Source: Candidatus Woesearchaeota archaeon (lineage in GTDB: Archaea > Nanobdellota > Nanobdellia > Woesearchaeales > GW2011-AR9). From it: 22,627 bases of DNA. Location: contig JAGVYX010000017.1 in NCBI GenBank assembly GCA_018303045.1, positions 1 through 22,627 of the forward strand, read 5' to 3'. The translations under genes were made by a program, and so were the position numbers. This document shows, one piece after another, positions 14,500 through 21,388 of this stretch (within the stretch, counting starts at the first letter, position 1; each line of letters begins with the position of its first letter). The notes beneath the pieces are model-generated. The model saw only the letters and a list, made by a program, of their open reading frames with translations, did not search any database and was not told the origin of the DNA.

Positions 14500-14580
14500 A
14501 GTATAGGATAAAGTATAGGATAAAGTATAGGATAAAGTATAGGATAAGGTATAGAGAATAAAGTATAGGATAAGGTATAG
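14497..14580 (+). repeat. 12-bp tandem repeat (TAAAGTATAGGA), about seven units
   Basis: Four perfect copies lie at 14497-14544. A 14-base variant TAAGGTATAGAGAA (14545-14558), one more perfect copy (14559-14570) and a partial TAAGGTATAG (14571-14580) follow. The array begins with the stop codon of the CDP-alcohol transferase gene. The unit length is a multiple of 3, but every unit opens with a stop in the gene's frame. No coding role is evident. Confidence 0.95.
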
Positions 14581-15017
14581 ATGAAAACGAACGCCTTAAC
14601 TTAAGAAATTCCAGTTATACACCCCGCCCCTTGGGGCAGTTGGGATTTTTATTTTCGAAAAGCATTTAGCTAATACTGTTTTACTAAATATTCGTGTTAT
14701 AATGCTCCGGAAGATTAATGGCTTTGTTCACTGATTTTTCTGAGCGCTTTTCAGTTAAGAATTCTTATTCGGAGATTGCGGTGCTGCATAATTCAACTTT
14801 TAATCAAAAATCGCTAAAATATTTTAATCAAACTCTGACTTTCTGTAATTATTGGTTGTTTATTTTGTATTTATGCAACACAGCATTCGGAGATACTAAT
14901 CTTTCACAAGATAATTCTAGAACAAATACAACACTTAAAATAGATCGTGCTTTGACAAATAGTTTTCATACACCATTGCAGACGATAGAAATATCGCATA
15001 ATTAATTTGTCAGAACA
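14581..15017. other. Intergenic stretch with hairpin and an uncertain 95-codon ORF
   Basis: At 14626-14637 GCCCCTTGGGGC is a perfect palindrome, and a T-run starts about 8 bases later; it may end transcription of the CDP-alcohol transferase gene. From 14718 to 15005 on the plus strand a 95-codon frame is open. It is rich in Asn, Thr, Ser and Phe, has one hydrophobic stretch (CNYWLFILYLCN), no recognised family and only a weak TATA-like sequence upstream, so I do not call it a gene. A small hairpin with a GAAA loop (CGATA/TATCG) is at 14983-14996. Nothing else is supported. Confidence 0.4.
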
Positions 15018-15893
15018 CTAGTTATCAGTAGAATGAGCCTGAATGATATATCCTATTTTTTGCGCTGCAAAACTGACAATAAGCAAAAAAATAATGACTA
15101 TTAATTTTGGGTCATTCCAATATTTCTTAATCATATTTTTAGTCGACCATAAACGCAGCCGATAAAAATTTCTTAAAGAACCAACTTTATTTTTAAATAA
15201 ATAACTGCCTTTGCCTCTGGTGTAATGCCAGCTTACAAAAGTCTTAAGATTTTTTCTTGGTAAATGATACATAATCATCTTGGGGGCGTATTTTATTTTC
15301 AGGCCGTTATTTAATAATTTCATCGATAAGTAGACATCATCAGCAGTAATCGTAAGATCTTTATTAAACGCTCCCAATTTAGTTATCGCTTTTTTTCTAA
15401 AAGCGCAATTACCTCCGGCTAAATGGTTGGTATAACTATTTTTGTCAACTGGCCACATTTTTTCAAACCCGAGATGCGCTCCGCCAGGATATCCTAATCC
15501 GGAAATGCAATTTCCTAGAACAGTTGATTTGGGAATTCTGGTATTTCCAGTTACAACTGCTTCTCCGGCGCTGATTTCGTTGTAGATTTCTTCCAGCCAA
15601 TCATATCTGGCATAACAATCAGCGTCAATAATGGCTACGATTTCAGCGCGCGAGTTATTTATTCCTTCATTTCTGGCAGCCGATAATCCTTGGTGTTTGG
15701 TGCTAATAACCCTGGCGCCATTGGTTAGAGCAATCTCTTCTGTTTCATCAATAGAGCCGTCATTAACCACTACGATTTCAAAGTCTTTAAATGTCTGCAG
15801 TTTCAAGGAATTAAAAATTCCCTGAATACAATGAGCTGCGTTATAGGCGCAAATTACTACGGATATTTTTGGTTTTGTTTCTTTCATAATCAA
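15018..15893 (-). CDS. GT2 family glycosyltransferase
   Basis: A 291-aa protein. The GT-A start KISVVICAYNAAHCI (about 9-23), VVVNDGSIDET (about 41-51) and the metal site IIDADCYAR (about 91-99) are clear. HLAGGNCAFRKKA and DLTITADDVYLSMKLL (acid pair plus ED-like base region) match inverting GT2 enzymes. One hydrophobic helix near the C-terminus (about 265-283) may anchor it to the membrane. It should add a sugar from a nucleotide donor to a lipid-linked or glycan acceptor. The frame has ATG at 15893 and 15887, both inside the end of the epimerase gene (overlap 47-53 bases), so the two are translationally linked. It is the last gene of the minus-strand block. Confidence 0.85.
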   Translation of the reverse strand: MIMKETKPKISVVICAYNAAHCIQGIFNSLKLQTFKDFEIVVVNDGSIDETEEIALTNGARVISTKHQGLSAARNEGINNSRAEIVAIIDADCYARYDWLEEIYNEISAGEAVVTGNTRIPKSTVLGNCISGLGYPGGAHLGFEKMWPVDKNSYTNHLAGGNCAFRKKAITKLGAFNKDLTITADDVYLSMKLLNNGLKIKYAPKMIMYHLPRKNLKTFVSWHYTRGKGSYLFKNKVGSLRNFYRLRLWSTKNMIKKYWNDPKLIVIIFLLIVSFAAQKIGYIIQAHSTDN

Positions 15894-16767
15894 TGGTCTC
15901 TTTCAATCCATCCTTTAAACTAGTTTCGGCTTCCCATTCTAGGAATTCTCTAGCTTTGCCAACTTCAAAAAAGCTATCATGAATATCCCCACCCCTAACT
16001 GGAGCCTCCTGTTCATGGATTTCCGATGGACAAATTGATTTAATGATCTTAATTAATTCATTAATGGTTGTCTTTCTTCCAGTTCCAATGTTAAAACAGC
16101 CTCGTCCGCTGTCCATCGCGCAGATAATAGCTTTGGCTGCATCTGTAACAAAAATAAAATCTCTTGTTTGTTCGCCATCGCCATGAATAAAAACAGTTTC
16201 ACCATTAATAACTGCTTTACTGAATATTGCTACTACTCCGCCTTCGGCTTCAGCGATTTGTCTGGGGCCATAAACATTGGCTAATCGCAGAGAAACATAA
16301 TTTATTTTAGATAATTTCAAATAATCTTCAACGACTTTTTTGGAGATGCCATAATTGGCTTTAGGATTTCTTGGATGATGTTCATCAATAGGCAAATAAT
16401 GCGGATCACCAAAAATAGCTGCTGAATTAATGTAAATGAATTTTTCTACTCCATATTTTTTGGTGAAGTTAATCAGGTTAAGGCTGCCATTAATATTAAC
16501 AAAAGCATCCTGTGCTGGATTTTCTTGAGATTTAGAAACGCTGACTTGCGCCGCCAAATGTATTACGATTTCAATACTTCCTTTAAATATCTCTTCCAGA
16601 ACTTCAGAGTTAATGTCTAACTTGTAAAATAATGCCTTAGGATTAAGATTTTCCTTTTTGCCAGTTGAAAGATTGTCAACAACTACAACATCATCACCTC
16701 TCTCAACTAAAAAATCAACAACATGGCTTCCGATGAATCCGGCTCCGCCAGTTACTAAAATTTTCAT
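15841..16767 (-). CDS. NAD-dependent NDP-sugar epimerase/dehydratase (extended SDR)
   Basis: A 308-aa protein with GGAGFIG (7-13) for NAD, D31 ending the second strand, HLAAQVSVSKS (80-90), the catalytic Ser in INSAAIFGDP (S115) and Y139-x3-K143 (YGISK). RLANVYGPRQ and the EGGVVAIF segment match UDP-glucose/UDP-GlcNAc 4-epimerase-like enzymes. The substrate is most likely a UDP-sugar, perhaps the uronate made by the dehydrogenase two genes upstream, but the motifs do not decide. A TATATA box at 16791-16800 lies about 28 bases upstream of the ATG, so it may have its own promoter even though it lies in the same-strand block. Confidence 0.85.
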   Translation of the reverse strand: MKILVTGGAGFIGSHVVDFLVERGDDVVVVDNLSTGKKENLNPKALFYKLDINSEVLEEIFKGSIEIVIHLAAQVSVSKSQENPAQDAFVNINGSLNLINFTKKYGVEKFIYINSAAIFGDPHYLPIDEHHPRNPKANYGISKKVVEDYLKLSKINYVSLRLANVYGPRQIAEAEGGVVAIFSKAVINGETVFIHGDGEQTRDFIFVTDAAKAIICAMDSGRGCFNIGTGRKTTINELIKIIKSICPSEIHEQEAPVRGGDIHDSFFEVGKAREFLEWEAETSLKDGLKETIDYERNKTKNIRSNLRL

Positions 16768-16790
16768 ACCGATTTAGTTAAATGAATGTC

Positions 16791-16800
16791 TTATATATGT
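16791..16800 (-). promoter_or_regulatory. TATA box for the epimerase gene
   Basis: On the minus strand ACATATATAA is centred about 28 bases before ATG 16767, fitting a leaderless start. Confidence 0.45.
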
Positions 16801-16820
16801 TATGGAAGAGCCTAAAGAGC

Positions 16821-17747
16821 CTAGGCATTCTTTCTTCGATCAAGCCACTCTTGTATTTTTATATAATCAGCATTAGCATATCTTTGATATCCATCGCTGT
16901 CTGTGATTTGAGGCACAAATGGTTCGAAGACTTTAAGTTGAAAGCCCCTATCTTTATGGAAATATTGGGCTACAGGCAGTATTGGGAGACCAAGATTTGC
17001 TGCAATCACATAACCGCCAGTGCTGAAAGGCTCTAAATCATACGGGCCTAGGCCATTATATTTACCGCTAGTTCCGCCTTCAGGATAATTAACTATTGCA
17101 GCATTAGGGTGAATTCCAATTAAAGTCTTGATTTGATCTTGTATAAGCCTTGTTCTTCCACCGATAATAATTTTTTGCGGAGGAACATTTATGAAACCAG
17201 CATTCCTATGAATCTCTCCAAAGACCAGAGGGAAATCATCCGATACATAATATAAATTATTACCGGCCTTGTCTGCCACTGGTTTAAGAGCTGCAAAATA
17301 CATGGGAAAAGGATAAATCCAGTCGTAACCTAGGATATCCGCGCCTAAATCTTCTTTTGGTTTTAGTCCAAGCAGCTTATAAGATCCAAAATGGTTCGTG
17401 GTCACTAATACTGGTTGTCGAGCTGAAAGCTTAGCTAGATTTTCTTCACTTTCCACAATCTCAGAACGTAATAACTTAGAGATTTCAGCCAAAACATCCT
17501 GCGTCTGCCGATGAATTAACTCCTGATTACCAGCATTAGCAATCATTTCTTTTAGATAATCTTTTTGAATAAGGCTTATCTCAGAAAATGCCCCTTTAGC
17601 CCATTCTTCTCTAAGAACAGTTTCACCTATTTTCTTGACGATTTCTATTTCTTTTGGATCGCCTCGGCGAGGTTTCTTTTCTATCAGCGCGCTAATATAT
17701 GCTGGATCAGTTCTATCAATTTTCATAATTCTATCAGTTAAACTCAT
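16821..17747 (-). CDS. Divergent PlsC/LPLAT-like acyltransferase
   Basis: A 308-aa protein. Motif I reads VTTNHFGSYK: H119 is kept, but the partner Asp of NHx4D is Lys (K124). Motif III reads VNYPEGGTSGKYNG (219-232), close to the FPEGTRS phosphate-binding motif of acyltransferases. The following GGYVIAANLGLPILPVA matches motif IV placement. The first 100 residues are charged and helical; no membrane helix is clear. If active it would acylate a phospho- or glycolipid acceptor, but the missing Asp casts doubt, and archaeal membrane lipids are ethers. It lies between UDP-glucose dehydrogenase and epimerase genes, so a glycan or glycolipid substrate fits. Family placement is from motifs only. 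Confidence 0.6.
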   Translation of the reverse strand: MSLTDRIMKIDRTDPAYISALIEKKPRRGDPKEIEIVKKIGETVLREEWAKGAFSEISLIQKDYLKEMIANAGNQELIHRQTQDVLAEISKLLRSEIVESEENLAKLSARQPVLVTTNHFGSYKLLGLKPKEDLGADILGYDWIYPFPMYFAALKPVADKAGNNLYYVSDDFPLVFGEIHRNAGFINVPPQKIIIGGRTRLIQDQIKTLIGIHPNAAIVNYPEGGTSGKYNGLGPYDLEPFSTGGYVIAANLGLPILPVAQYFHKDRGFQLKVFEPFVPQITDSDGYQRYANADYIKIQEWLDRRKNA

Positions 17748-17785
17748 CAGCTTTCATTATCTTTATTTCTTTTAGTTTTAAGAAG

Positions 17786-19072
17786 CTATCTTCTTCCAAT
17801 TCCATAATATTTAAATCCCGCTTCTGCGGCTATCTTGGGATCATAAATATTTCTGCCATCGAAAATAAATTTTTCATTCATTATTTTAGCCATTTCCGGC
17901 AAATCAGCGCCTCTAAATTCATCCCATTCTGTGGCGATGATTAAGCCATTGCTTCCAATAAGGGATTCTTGGAGGGAGCCGCAATAAGTTACTTTCTTCC
18001 CTAGGACCAATTTAGCTTCTTCCAAGGCAATGGGATCATAAACTTTTATTTTAGCGCCAAGGGAAATTAATTTAGAGATCATTACTTGCGAGACAGCTTC
18101 TCTAATGTCGCTGGTCTTGGGCTTATATGCCAATCCCCAGATAGTAAATACTTTATCAGCTAAAGAAGGAAAAGTTTTCTTAATCTTATCCACAATTACT
18201 AATTTCTGTCGTTCATTAATAGTATTAACAGCTTTAAGCAAGGATGCTTCATATCCGCAATCATTGGCGGTATGAATTAAGGCCTTAATATCTTTAGGAA
18301 AACAAGATCCGCCATAACCTAACCCGGCGTGCAGAAATTTTGAGCCAATTCGATAATCCATGCCTATCGCTGTAGATAGATCTTTAATATCCCCGCCAAC
18401 TCGCTCGCAGATGTTGGCTATTTCATTAATGAAACTAATTTTCGTTGCCAGAAAAGCATTATTAGCGTATTTAATCAGCTCAGCCGTTTCCCAATTAGTT
18501 TCGAATATTTTCAAGTAGGATCGTTCAAATCCGGCATACATTTCTCTAACCGTTTTTTTAGCTTTATCGGATGAAGACCCAATAACTATTTTGTCGGGAT
18601 GGGTAAAATCATATACGGCGCACCCTTCTTTTAAAAATTCAGGATTAGAAACAACTTCTACAGGGGTTGCGAGTAATTTTTCCTGGCACATTCGAGCAGT
18701 TCCAGGAGGAACAGTGCTTTTATTGACTAGAACGGAATAATTTTTTGAATGTTTAGCAATTATATCCACTACTTGAAACACAAACTTAAGGTCGGCTGAA
18801 TGATTTTCTTTAGGCGGAGTTCCTACGCAGTTGAAAATTACTTCAGCATTAGCGCCGGCAATTCCATCGGTGGAGAAAGTTAGCCGCCCTTTAGCTGCAT
18901 TTAGCGAAGTTAATTCCTGCAGCCCAGGCTCATAGAAAGGAATTTTGCCGGTTTTAAGCAGATTAATTTTGTGGTTATCTGAATCAATGCAAATAATCTG
19001 GTGCCCAATATTAGCCAGGCAGGCAGCGGCAGTTAATCCCACAAAACCAGCTCCATAAACACTAATGTTCAT
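17786..19072 (-). CDS. ugd: UDP-glucose 6-dehydrogenase (UDP-glucose/GDP-mannose dehydrogenase family)
   Basis: A 428-aa full-length protein. The N-terminal NAD site is GAGFVGL (7-13). The central dimer domain contains ETAELIKYANNAFLATKISFINE (about 195-217). The catalytic cysteine is C257 in GYGGSCFPKD. The C-terminal domain has WGLAYKPKTSDIREAVS and ends with the usual FDGRNIYDP. It oxidises UDP-glucose to UDP-glucuronate (a GDP-mannose or UDP-amino sugar substrate is possible in this family). Uronic acids are common in archaeal surface glycans. Its start overlaps the end of the nucleotidyltransferase gene by 11 bases, consistent with one operon that makes and then oxidises the nucleotide sugar. 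Confidence 0.9.
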   Translation of the reverse strand: MNISVYGAGFVGLTAAACLANIGHQIICIDSDNHKINLLKTGKIPFYEPGLQELTSLNAAKGRLTFSTDGIAGANAEVIFNCVGTPPKENHSADLKFVFQVVDIIAKHSKNYSVLVNKSTVPPGTARMCQEKLLATPVEVVSNPEFLKEGCAVYDFTHPDKIVIGSSSDKAKKTVREMYAGFERSYLKIFETNWETAELIKYANNAFLATKISFINEIANICERVGGDIKDLSTAIGMDYRIGSKFLHAGLGYGGSCFPKDIKALIHTANDCGYEASLLKAVNTINERQKLVIVDKIKKTFPSLADKVFTIWGLAYKPKTSDIREAVSQVMISKLISLGAKIKVYDPIALEEAKLVLGKKVTYCGSLQESLIGSNGLIIATEWDEFRGADLPEMAKIMNEKFIFDGRNIYDPKIAAEAGFKYYGIGRR

Positions 19073-19787
19073 AGAATAATTTAGCCTCTTCTAGATTTTC
19101 AAATGAGCCGATATCAAACCAGGCTTCAGTAAAAACGAAGCCGTTTAATTCTGATTCCTCAACTAATTTTTTAAGAATCAATCCTGATAAATCGCTGCCG
19201 CTTTCGGCTAATTCTTTAATAAATCCCAAATCCTCTTTATGGAATAGATAACAGGCTGTAGATGCTAAAGAGCTTTTGGGCTCTTCTGGTTTTTCCTGAA
19301 AATCAATAATTCGATCATTTTTTAACAGAGCCACCCCGAATTTTCCTTTTACTTTATTTTTATCTTTTAGGCCGCGCAAGGCAACAATGGACGACTTTTT
19401 TTGCTTAAAAAAATCAACAAAATTCCGGATAGAAAATTCAAATAAATTGTCGCCGGCAATTACTAACAAATGATCATCAATTTTCCGTTCTTTTATGACG
19501 CGATAAATATCGCCTATGGCTCCTAACCGATCCTCATTGGCTTTAGTTCCATCATTTAAAACCAGCAGGTTAGAATCTTTTTTGTCTCTGGACCAGTTTA
19601 AAAAATCCAAATAAAATTTATCATTGGTTACTACATAGATTTCTGCGGCTTCCTTAATTTGATAAATCTTATCCAGGATATGATCAATAATTTTTTTGCC
19701 GCCAACTTCTAACAAAGGTTTGGCTTTATCTTTGGTCAAAGGATACAGCCTAGTAGCATAACCAGCTGCTAGAATAATCGCTTTAAT
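19062..19787 (-). CDS. Sugar-1-phosphate nucleotidyltransferase, probable ATT start
   Basis: The reading frame encodes the family's start MKAIILAAGYATRLYPLTKDKAKPLLEVGG only if translation begins at ATT 19787-19785. The next possible start (TTG 19739) would delete the nucleotide-binding AAGxxTR loop, and a stop lies two codons before the ATT. GGTGA, a Shine-Dalgarno core, sits 6 bases upstream of the ATT. This gives 241 residues. AGDNLFEF (near 110-117) holds the metal Asp and WFDIGS near the C-terminus matches glucose-1-phosphate uridylyl/thymidylyltransferases. It probably makes UDP-glucose (or dTDP-glucose) for the dehydrogenase encoded next. A TATA-like TATTTTAAA near 19826 would give a 13-base leader carrying the GGTGA. 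Confidence 0.8.
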   Translation of the reverse strand: MKAIILAAGYATRLYPLTKDKAKPLLEVGGKKIIDHILDKIYQIKEAAEIYVVTNDKFYLDFLNWSRDKKDSNLLVLNDGTKANEDRLGAIGDIYRVIKERKIDDHLLVIAGDNLFEFSIRNFVDFFKQKKSSIVALRGLKDKNKVKGKFGVALLKNDRIIDFQEKPEEPKSSLASTACYLFHKEDLGFIKELAESGSDLSGLILKKLVEESELNGFVFTEAWFDIGSFENLEEAKLFYEH

Positions 19788-19799
19788 TTCTTATCACCG
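19788..19799 (-). promoter_or_regulatory. Short leader with GGTGA ribosome site before the ATT start
   Basis: On the minus strand this reads CGGTGATAAGAA, followed by ATT. GGTGA matches the archaeal/bacterial anti-Shine-Dalgarno and lies 6 bases from the ATT, which supports the unusual start codon. Confidence 0.55.
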
Positions 19800-19857
19800 T
19801 TTAAATAAAGTTCAGAATTGGGTTTAAAATAGTTGTGGAATAAAGAATGTTCTAAAT

Positions 19858-19903
19858 TAAAGAGAATTTTGAATAATTAATTTTTTATCGACAAAATTCT
19901 CTA
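19858..19903 (-). repeat. 46-nt hairpin repeat, copy of the 13.5-13.7 kb repeat
   Basis: On the minus strand this begins TAGAGAATTTTGTC and ends with CAAAATTCTCTTTA. The two ends pair over 11 bases (AGAGAATTTTG / CAAAATTCTCT) around a 20-base loop. Its last 33 bases match 13652-13684 at 32 of 33 positions, in the opposite orientation. It lies between the nucleotidyltransferase gene and the 5S rRNA gene. Related short motifs, GAGATTTTGTC at 19922 and GAGAAAATTTTGTTC at 20100, lie around the 5S gene. Confidence 0.75.
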
Positions 19904-19942
19904 AGAGACTGTGAAATAGTCGAGATTTTGTCAGTAACAGAT

Positions 19943-19950
19943 CAAAAAAT
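19943..19950 (-). terminator. T-run after the 5S rRNA gene
   Basis: On the minus strand ATTTTTTG follows the 3' end of the 5S rRNA by about 8 bases. Archaeal RNA polymerase stops at such U-runs. Confidence 0.4.
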
Positions 19951-19956
19951 TAACAA

Positions 19957-20072
19957 ACAGCTAACCTGGGTTCCCGCGCAGTGCAGTACAACCAGGAACG
20001 GAAATGGCCTTAACTTCTGTGTTCGAAATGGGAACAGGTGAACTCCATCCCTATGGCCGTCCTGTAAGCTTG
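19957..20072 (-). rRNA. rrf: 5S ribosomal RNA (ends approximate)
   Basis: The minus strand reads GGACGGCCATAGGG, then CACCTGTTCCCATTTCGAACACAGAAGTTAAGGCC (given here only as its key parts: the loop B/C block CCCATTTCGAACA and GAAGTTAAG), then GGTTGTACTGCACTGCGCGGGAACCC. These are the hallmark loops of 5S rRNA. The end segments AGCTTAC and GTTAGCT pair to close helix I, giving about 116 nt. A TATA box (ATTTATAAAT, 20085-20094) lies upstream at about the correct distance. No 16S, 23S or tRNA gene is adjacent, so this 5S gene is unlinked. Confidence 0.9.
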
Positions 20073-20084
20073 TTTATGGGGGTT

Positions 20085-20094
20085 ATTTATAAAT
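20085..20094 (-). promoter_or_regulatory. TATA box for 5S rRNA
   Basis: ATTTATAAAT on the minus strand is centred 15-25 bases before the estimated 5' end of the 5S rRNA. The exact RNA end is uncertain by a few bases. Confidence 0.5.
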
Positions 20095-20139
20095 TTTACG
20101 AGAAAATTTTGTTCTTTCAGATTTATCTTTTCATAACCA

Positions 20140-20147
20140 TTATAAAT
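20140..20147 (+). promoter_or_regulatory. TATA box for the 20177 operon
   Basis: TTATAAAT is centred about 33 bases before ATG 20177, predicting a start near 20170 and a leader of only a few bases. Confidence 0.45.
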
Positions 20148-20176
20148 CATTTTCCAGTACCTTAACTACAAAAAAG

Positions 20177-20614
20177 ATGGCAGGTAAACATTCTCGACCC
20201 ATTGTAGTGGCAGTTTCTGGAGGTTTTGACCCCTTGCATATCGGCCATGTGCGGATGTTTCAAGAAGCTAAGAAGGCTGGCGATAAATTAATTGTTATTG
20301 TCAATAATGATCATTGGTTAAGGAAAAAGAAGGGCAAGGAATTCATGCCTGAGGAAGAACGCGCCGAAGTTATTAAAGCGTTAGGTTGCGTCGATGAAGT
20401 TATATTAACCAAACATTCGGAAAATCCTCAAGATCTGTCTGTCTGCGAGAGCTTAAGAGAAATTAAACCCGATATATTTGCCAATGGCGGCGATCGGAAA
20501 GAGGATAATACGCCGGAAAGCCAAGTTTGTTCTGAATTAGGGATAAAAATGATCTTTAATATCGGCGGCGGGAAAGTTCAAAGCAGCAGTTGGTTGATTT
20601 CCAGGAGCAAGTGA
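20177..20614 (+). CDS. HIGH-motif cytidylyl/adenylyltransferase, RfaE2/HldE C-domain-like
   Basis: A 145-aa single-domain nucleotidyltransferase. GGFDPLHIGH (15-24) is the HxGH active site; VNNDHWLRKKKGK (about 43-55), EERAEVIKALGCVDEVI (about 60-76), FANGGDR (about 105-111) and the C-terminal SSSWLISR correspond to the family's conserved blocks. It most resembles the heptose-1-phosphate adenylyltransferase domain (RfaE2), but related enzymes (TagD-like, RibL-like) act on other phosphates, so the substrate is open. The C-terminus keeps the Ser-rich phosphate loop. It is followed without a gap by a phosphomannomutase-like gene: its TGA at 20612-20614 is directly next to ATG 20615. The pair probably makes an activated sugar or polyol phosphate for the surface glycan. 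Confidence 0.8.
   Translation: MAGKHSRPIVVAVSGGFDPLHIGHVRMFQEAKKAGDKLIVIVNNDHWLRKKKGKEFMPEEERAEVIKALGCVDEVILTKHSENPQDLSVCESLREIKPDIFANGGDRKEDNTPESQVCSELGIKMIFNIGGGKVQSSSWLISRSK
20603..20607 (+). promoter_or_regulatory. Shine-Dalgarno site (AGGAG) for the 20615 gene
   Basis: AGGAG lies 7 bases before ATG 20615, inside the last codons of the upstream gene. Confidence 0.6.
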
Positions 20615-21379
20615 ATGGGGATCGTCCCTCCAGGCGATTGGAAAAATATTTCTAAAAAGACCATCATTGTTGCTGATGTGGATGAAACAATCTGTGAAAG
20701 CTGCCAGGAAATCTCTCCAGAAATGGCCCAAAAAATAAACAGCCTGATCAAGGCAGGATATCAATTTGCTTTTATCAGTGGAACGCCGATTAAAGAACTA
20801 AAAAGAATGATCTCCGGCAAATTAACTGAAAAACATCATTTGCTGGGAAATAACGGCACTAATTACGTTGCCTGTTCTAAACAGGAATTTTCTGAGATAT
20901 ATAATTATCCCTTTACTTCAGAAGAAAAACAAGAGATCATGGCGGCCTTTGAAAAACTGATAAAAACAGAGAATTTAATTTCTTTAACTACCGCAGAAGA
21001 CCAGCTGCAGGACCGGGGCTCGCAGATAACTTTGTCTATTCTGGGACGGAATGCTCCTACAGCTTTAAAAGCTCAATACGATCCGAATGGAAAAATCAGG
21101 ACCCGGTTCATTGAATGTTTACAGAAATACTTAAGGCCGGAAAATTATGATCTGAAAATTGGCGGAACTACTTCCATTGATGTTACCAGGAGAGGGCATG
21201 ATAAAGCTTGGGGCATGAAGCAATTTTTAGTTCATAATAATTTTTCATTATCTGAAGTTGTTTTTTTTGGCGATAAGATTTATCCTTATGGCAATGATTA
21301 TGAAGTGTCTAAATATGTGGATTGTATGGCGGTTAAGAATCCTCAGGATACTTTAGAGAAACTGAAGAAATATTTTTAA
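20615..21379 (+). CDS. HAD-IIB protein, eukaryotic-type phosphomannomutase-like
   Basis: A 254-aa protein, close to the 246-250 residues of PMM2-type enzymes. DVDET (21-25) holds the nucleophile D21 and the acid/base D23. SGTP near 55-58 is motif II. The cap domain has RGSQITLSILGRNAP and KAQYDPNGKIR. GGTTSIDVTRRGHDKAWGM resembles the PMM segment before motif III, and FFGDKIYPYGNDYEV matches the PMM motif IV, FFGDKTxxGGNDxEI. It would interconvert mannose-6- and mannose-1-phosphate, feeding GDP-mannose synthesis. HAD-IIB sugar phosphatases share much of this pattern, so phosphatase activity is the main alternative. It starts right after the RfaE2-like gene with a good ribosome site. Confidence 0.75.
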   Translation: MGIVPPGDWKNISKKTIIVADVDETICESCQEISPEMAQKINSLIKAGYQFAFISGTPIKELKRMISGKLTEKHHLLGNNGTNYVACSKQEFSEIYNYPFTSEEKQEIMAAFEKLIKTENLISLTTAEDQLQDRGSQITLSILGRNAPTALKAQYDPNGKIRTRFIECLQKYLRPENYDLKIGGTTSIDVTRRGHDKAWGMKQFLVHNNFSLSEVVFFGDKIYPYGNDYEVSKYVDCMAVKNPQDTLEKLKKYF

Positions 21380-21388
21380 GCCACGTTC

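Noticed and set aside
14500..14580. Possible CRISPR array
   Set aside because: The 12-bp units follow each other with no unique spacers, so it is a simple tandem repeat.
14718..15005. 95-codon plus-strand ORF
   Set aside because: Composition is Asn/Ser/Thr/Phe-rich with no known motif, no ribosome site and only a weak TATA; kept only as a note under the intergenic entry.
16921..16932. GGTTCGAA resembling a tRNA T-loop
   Set aside because: It lies within the acyltransferase coding sequence and no acceptor or anticodon stems can be folded around it.
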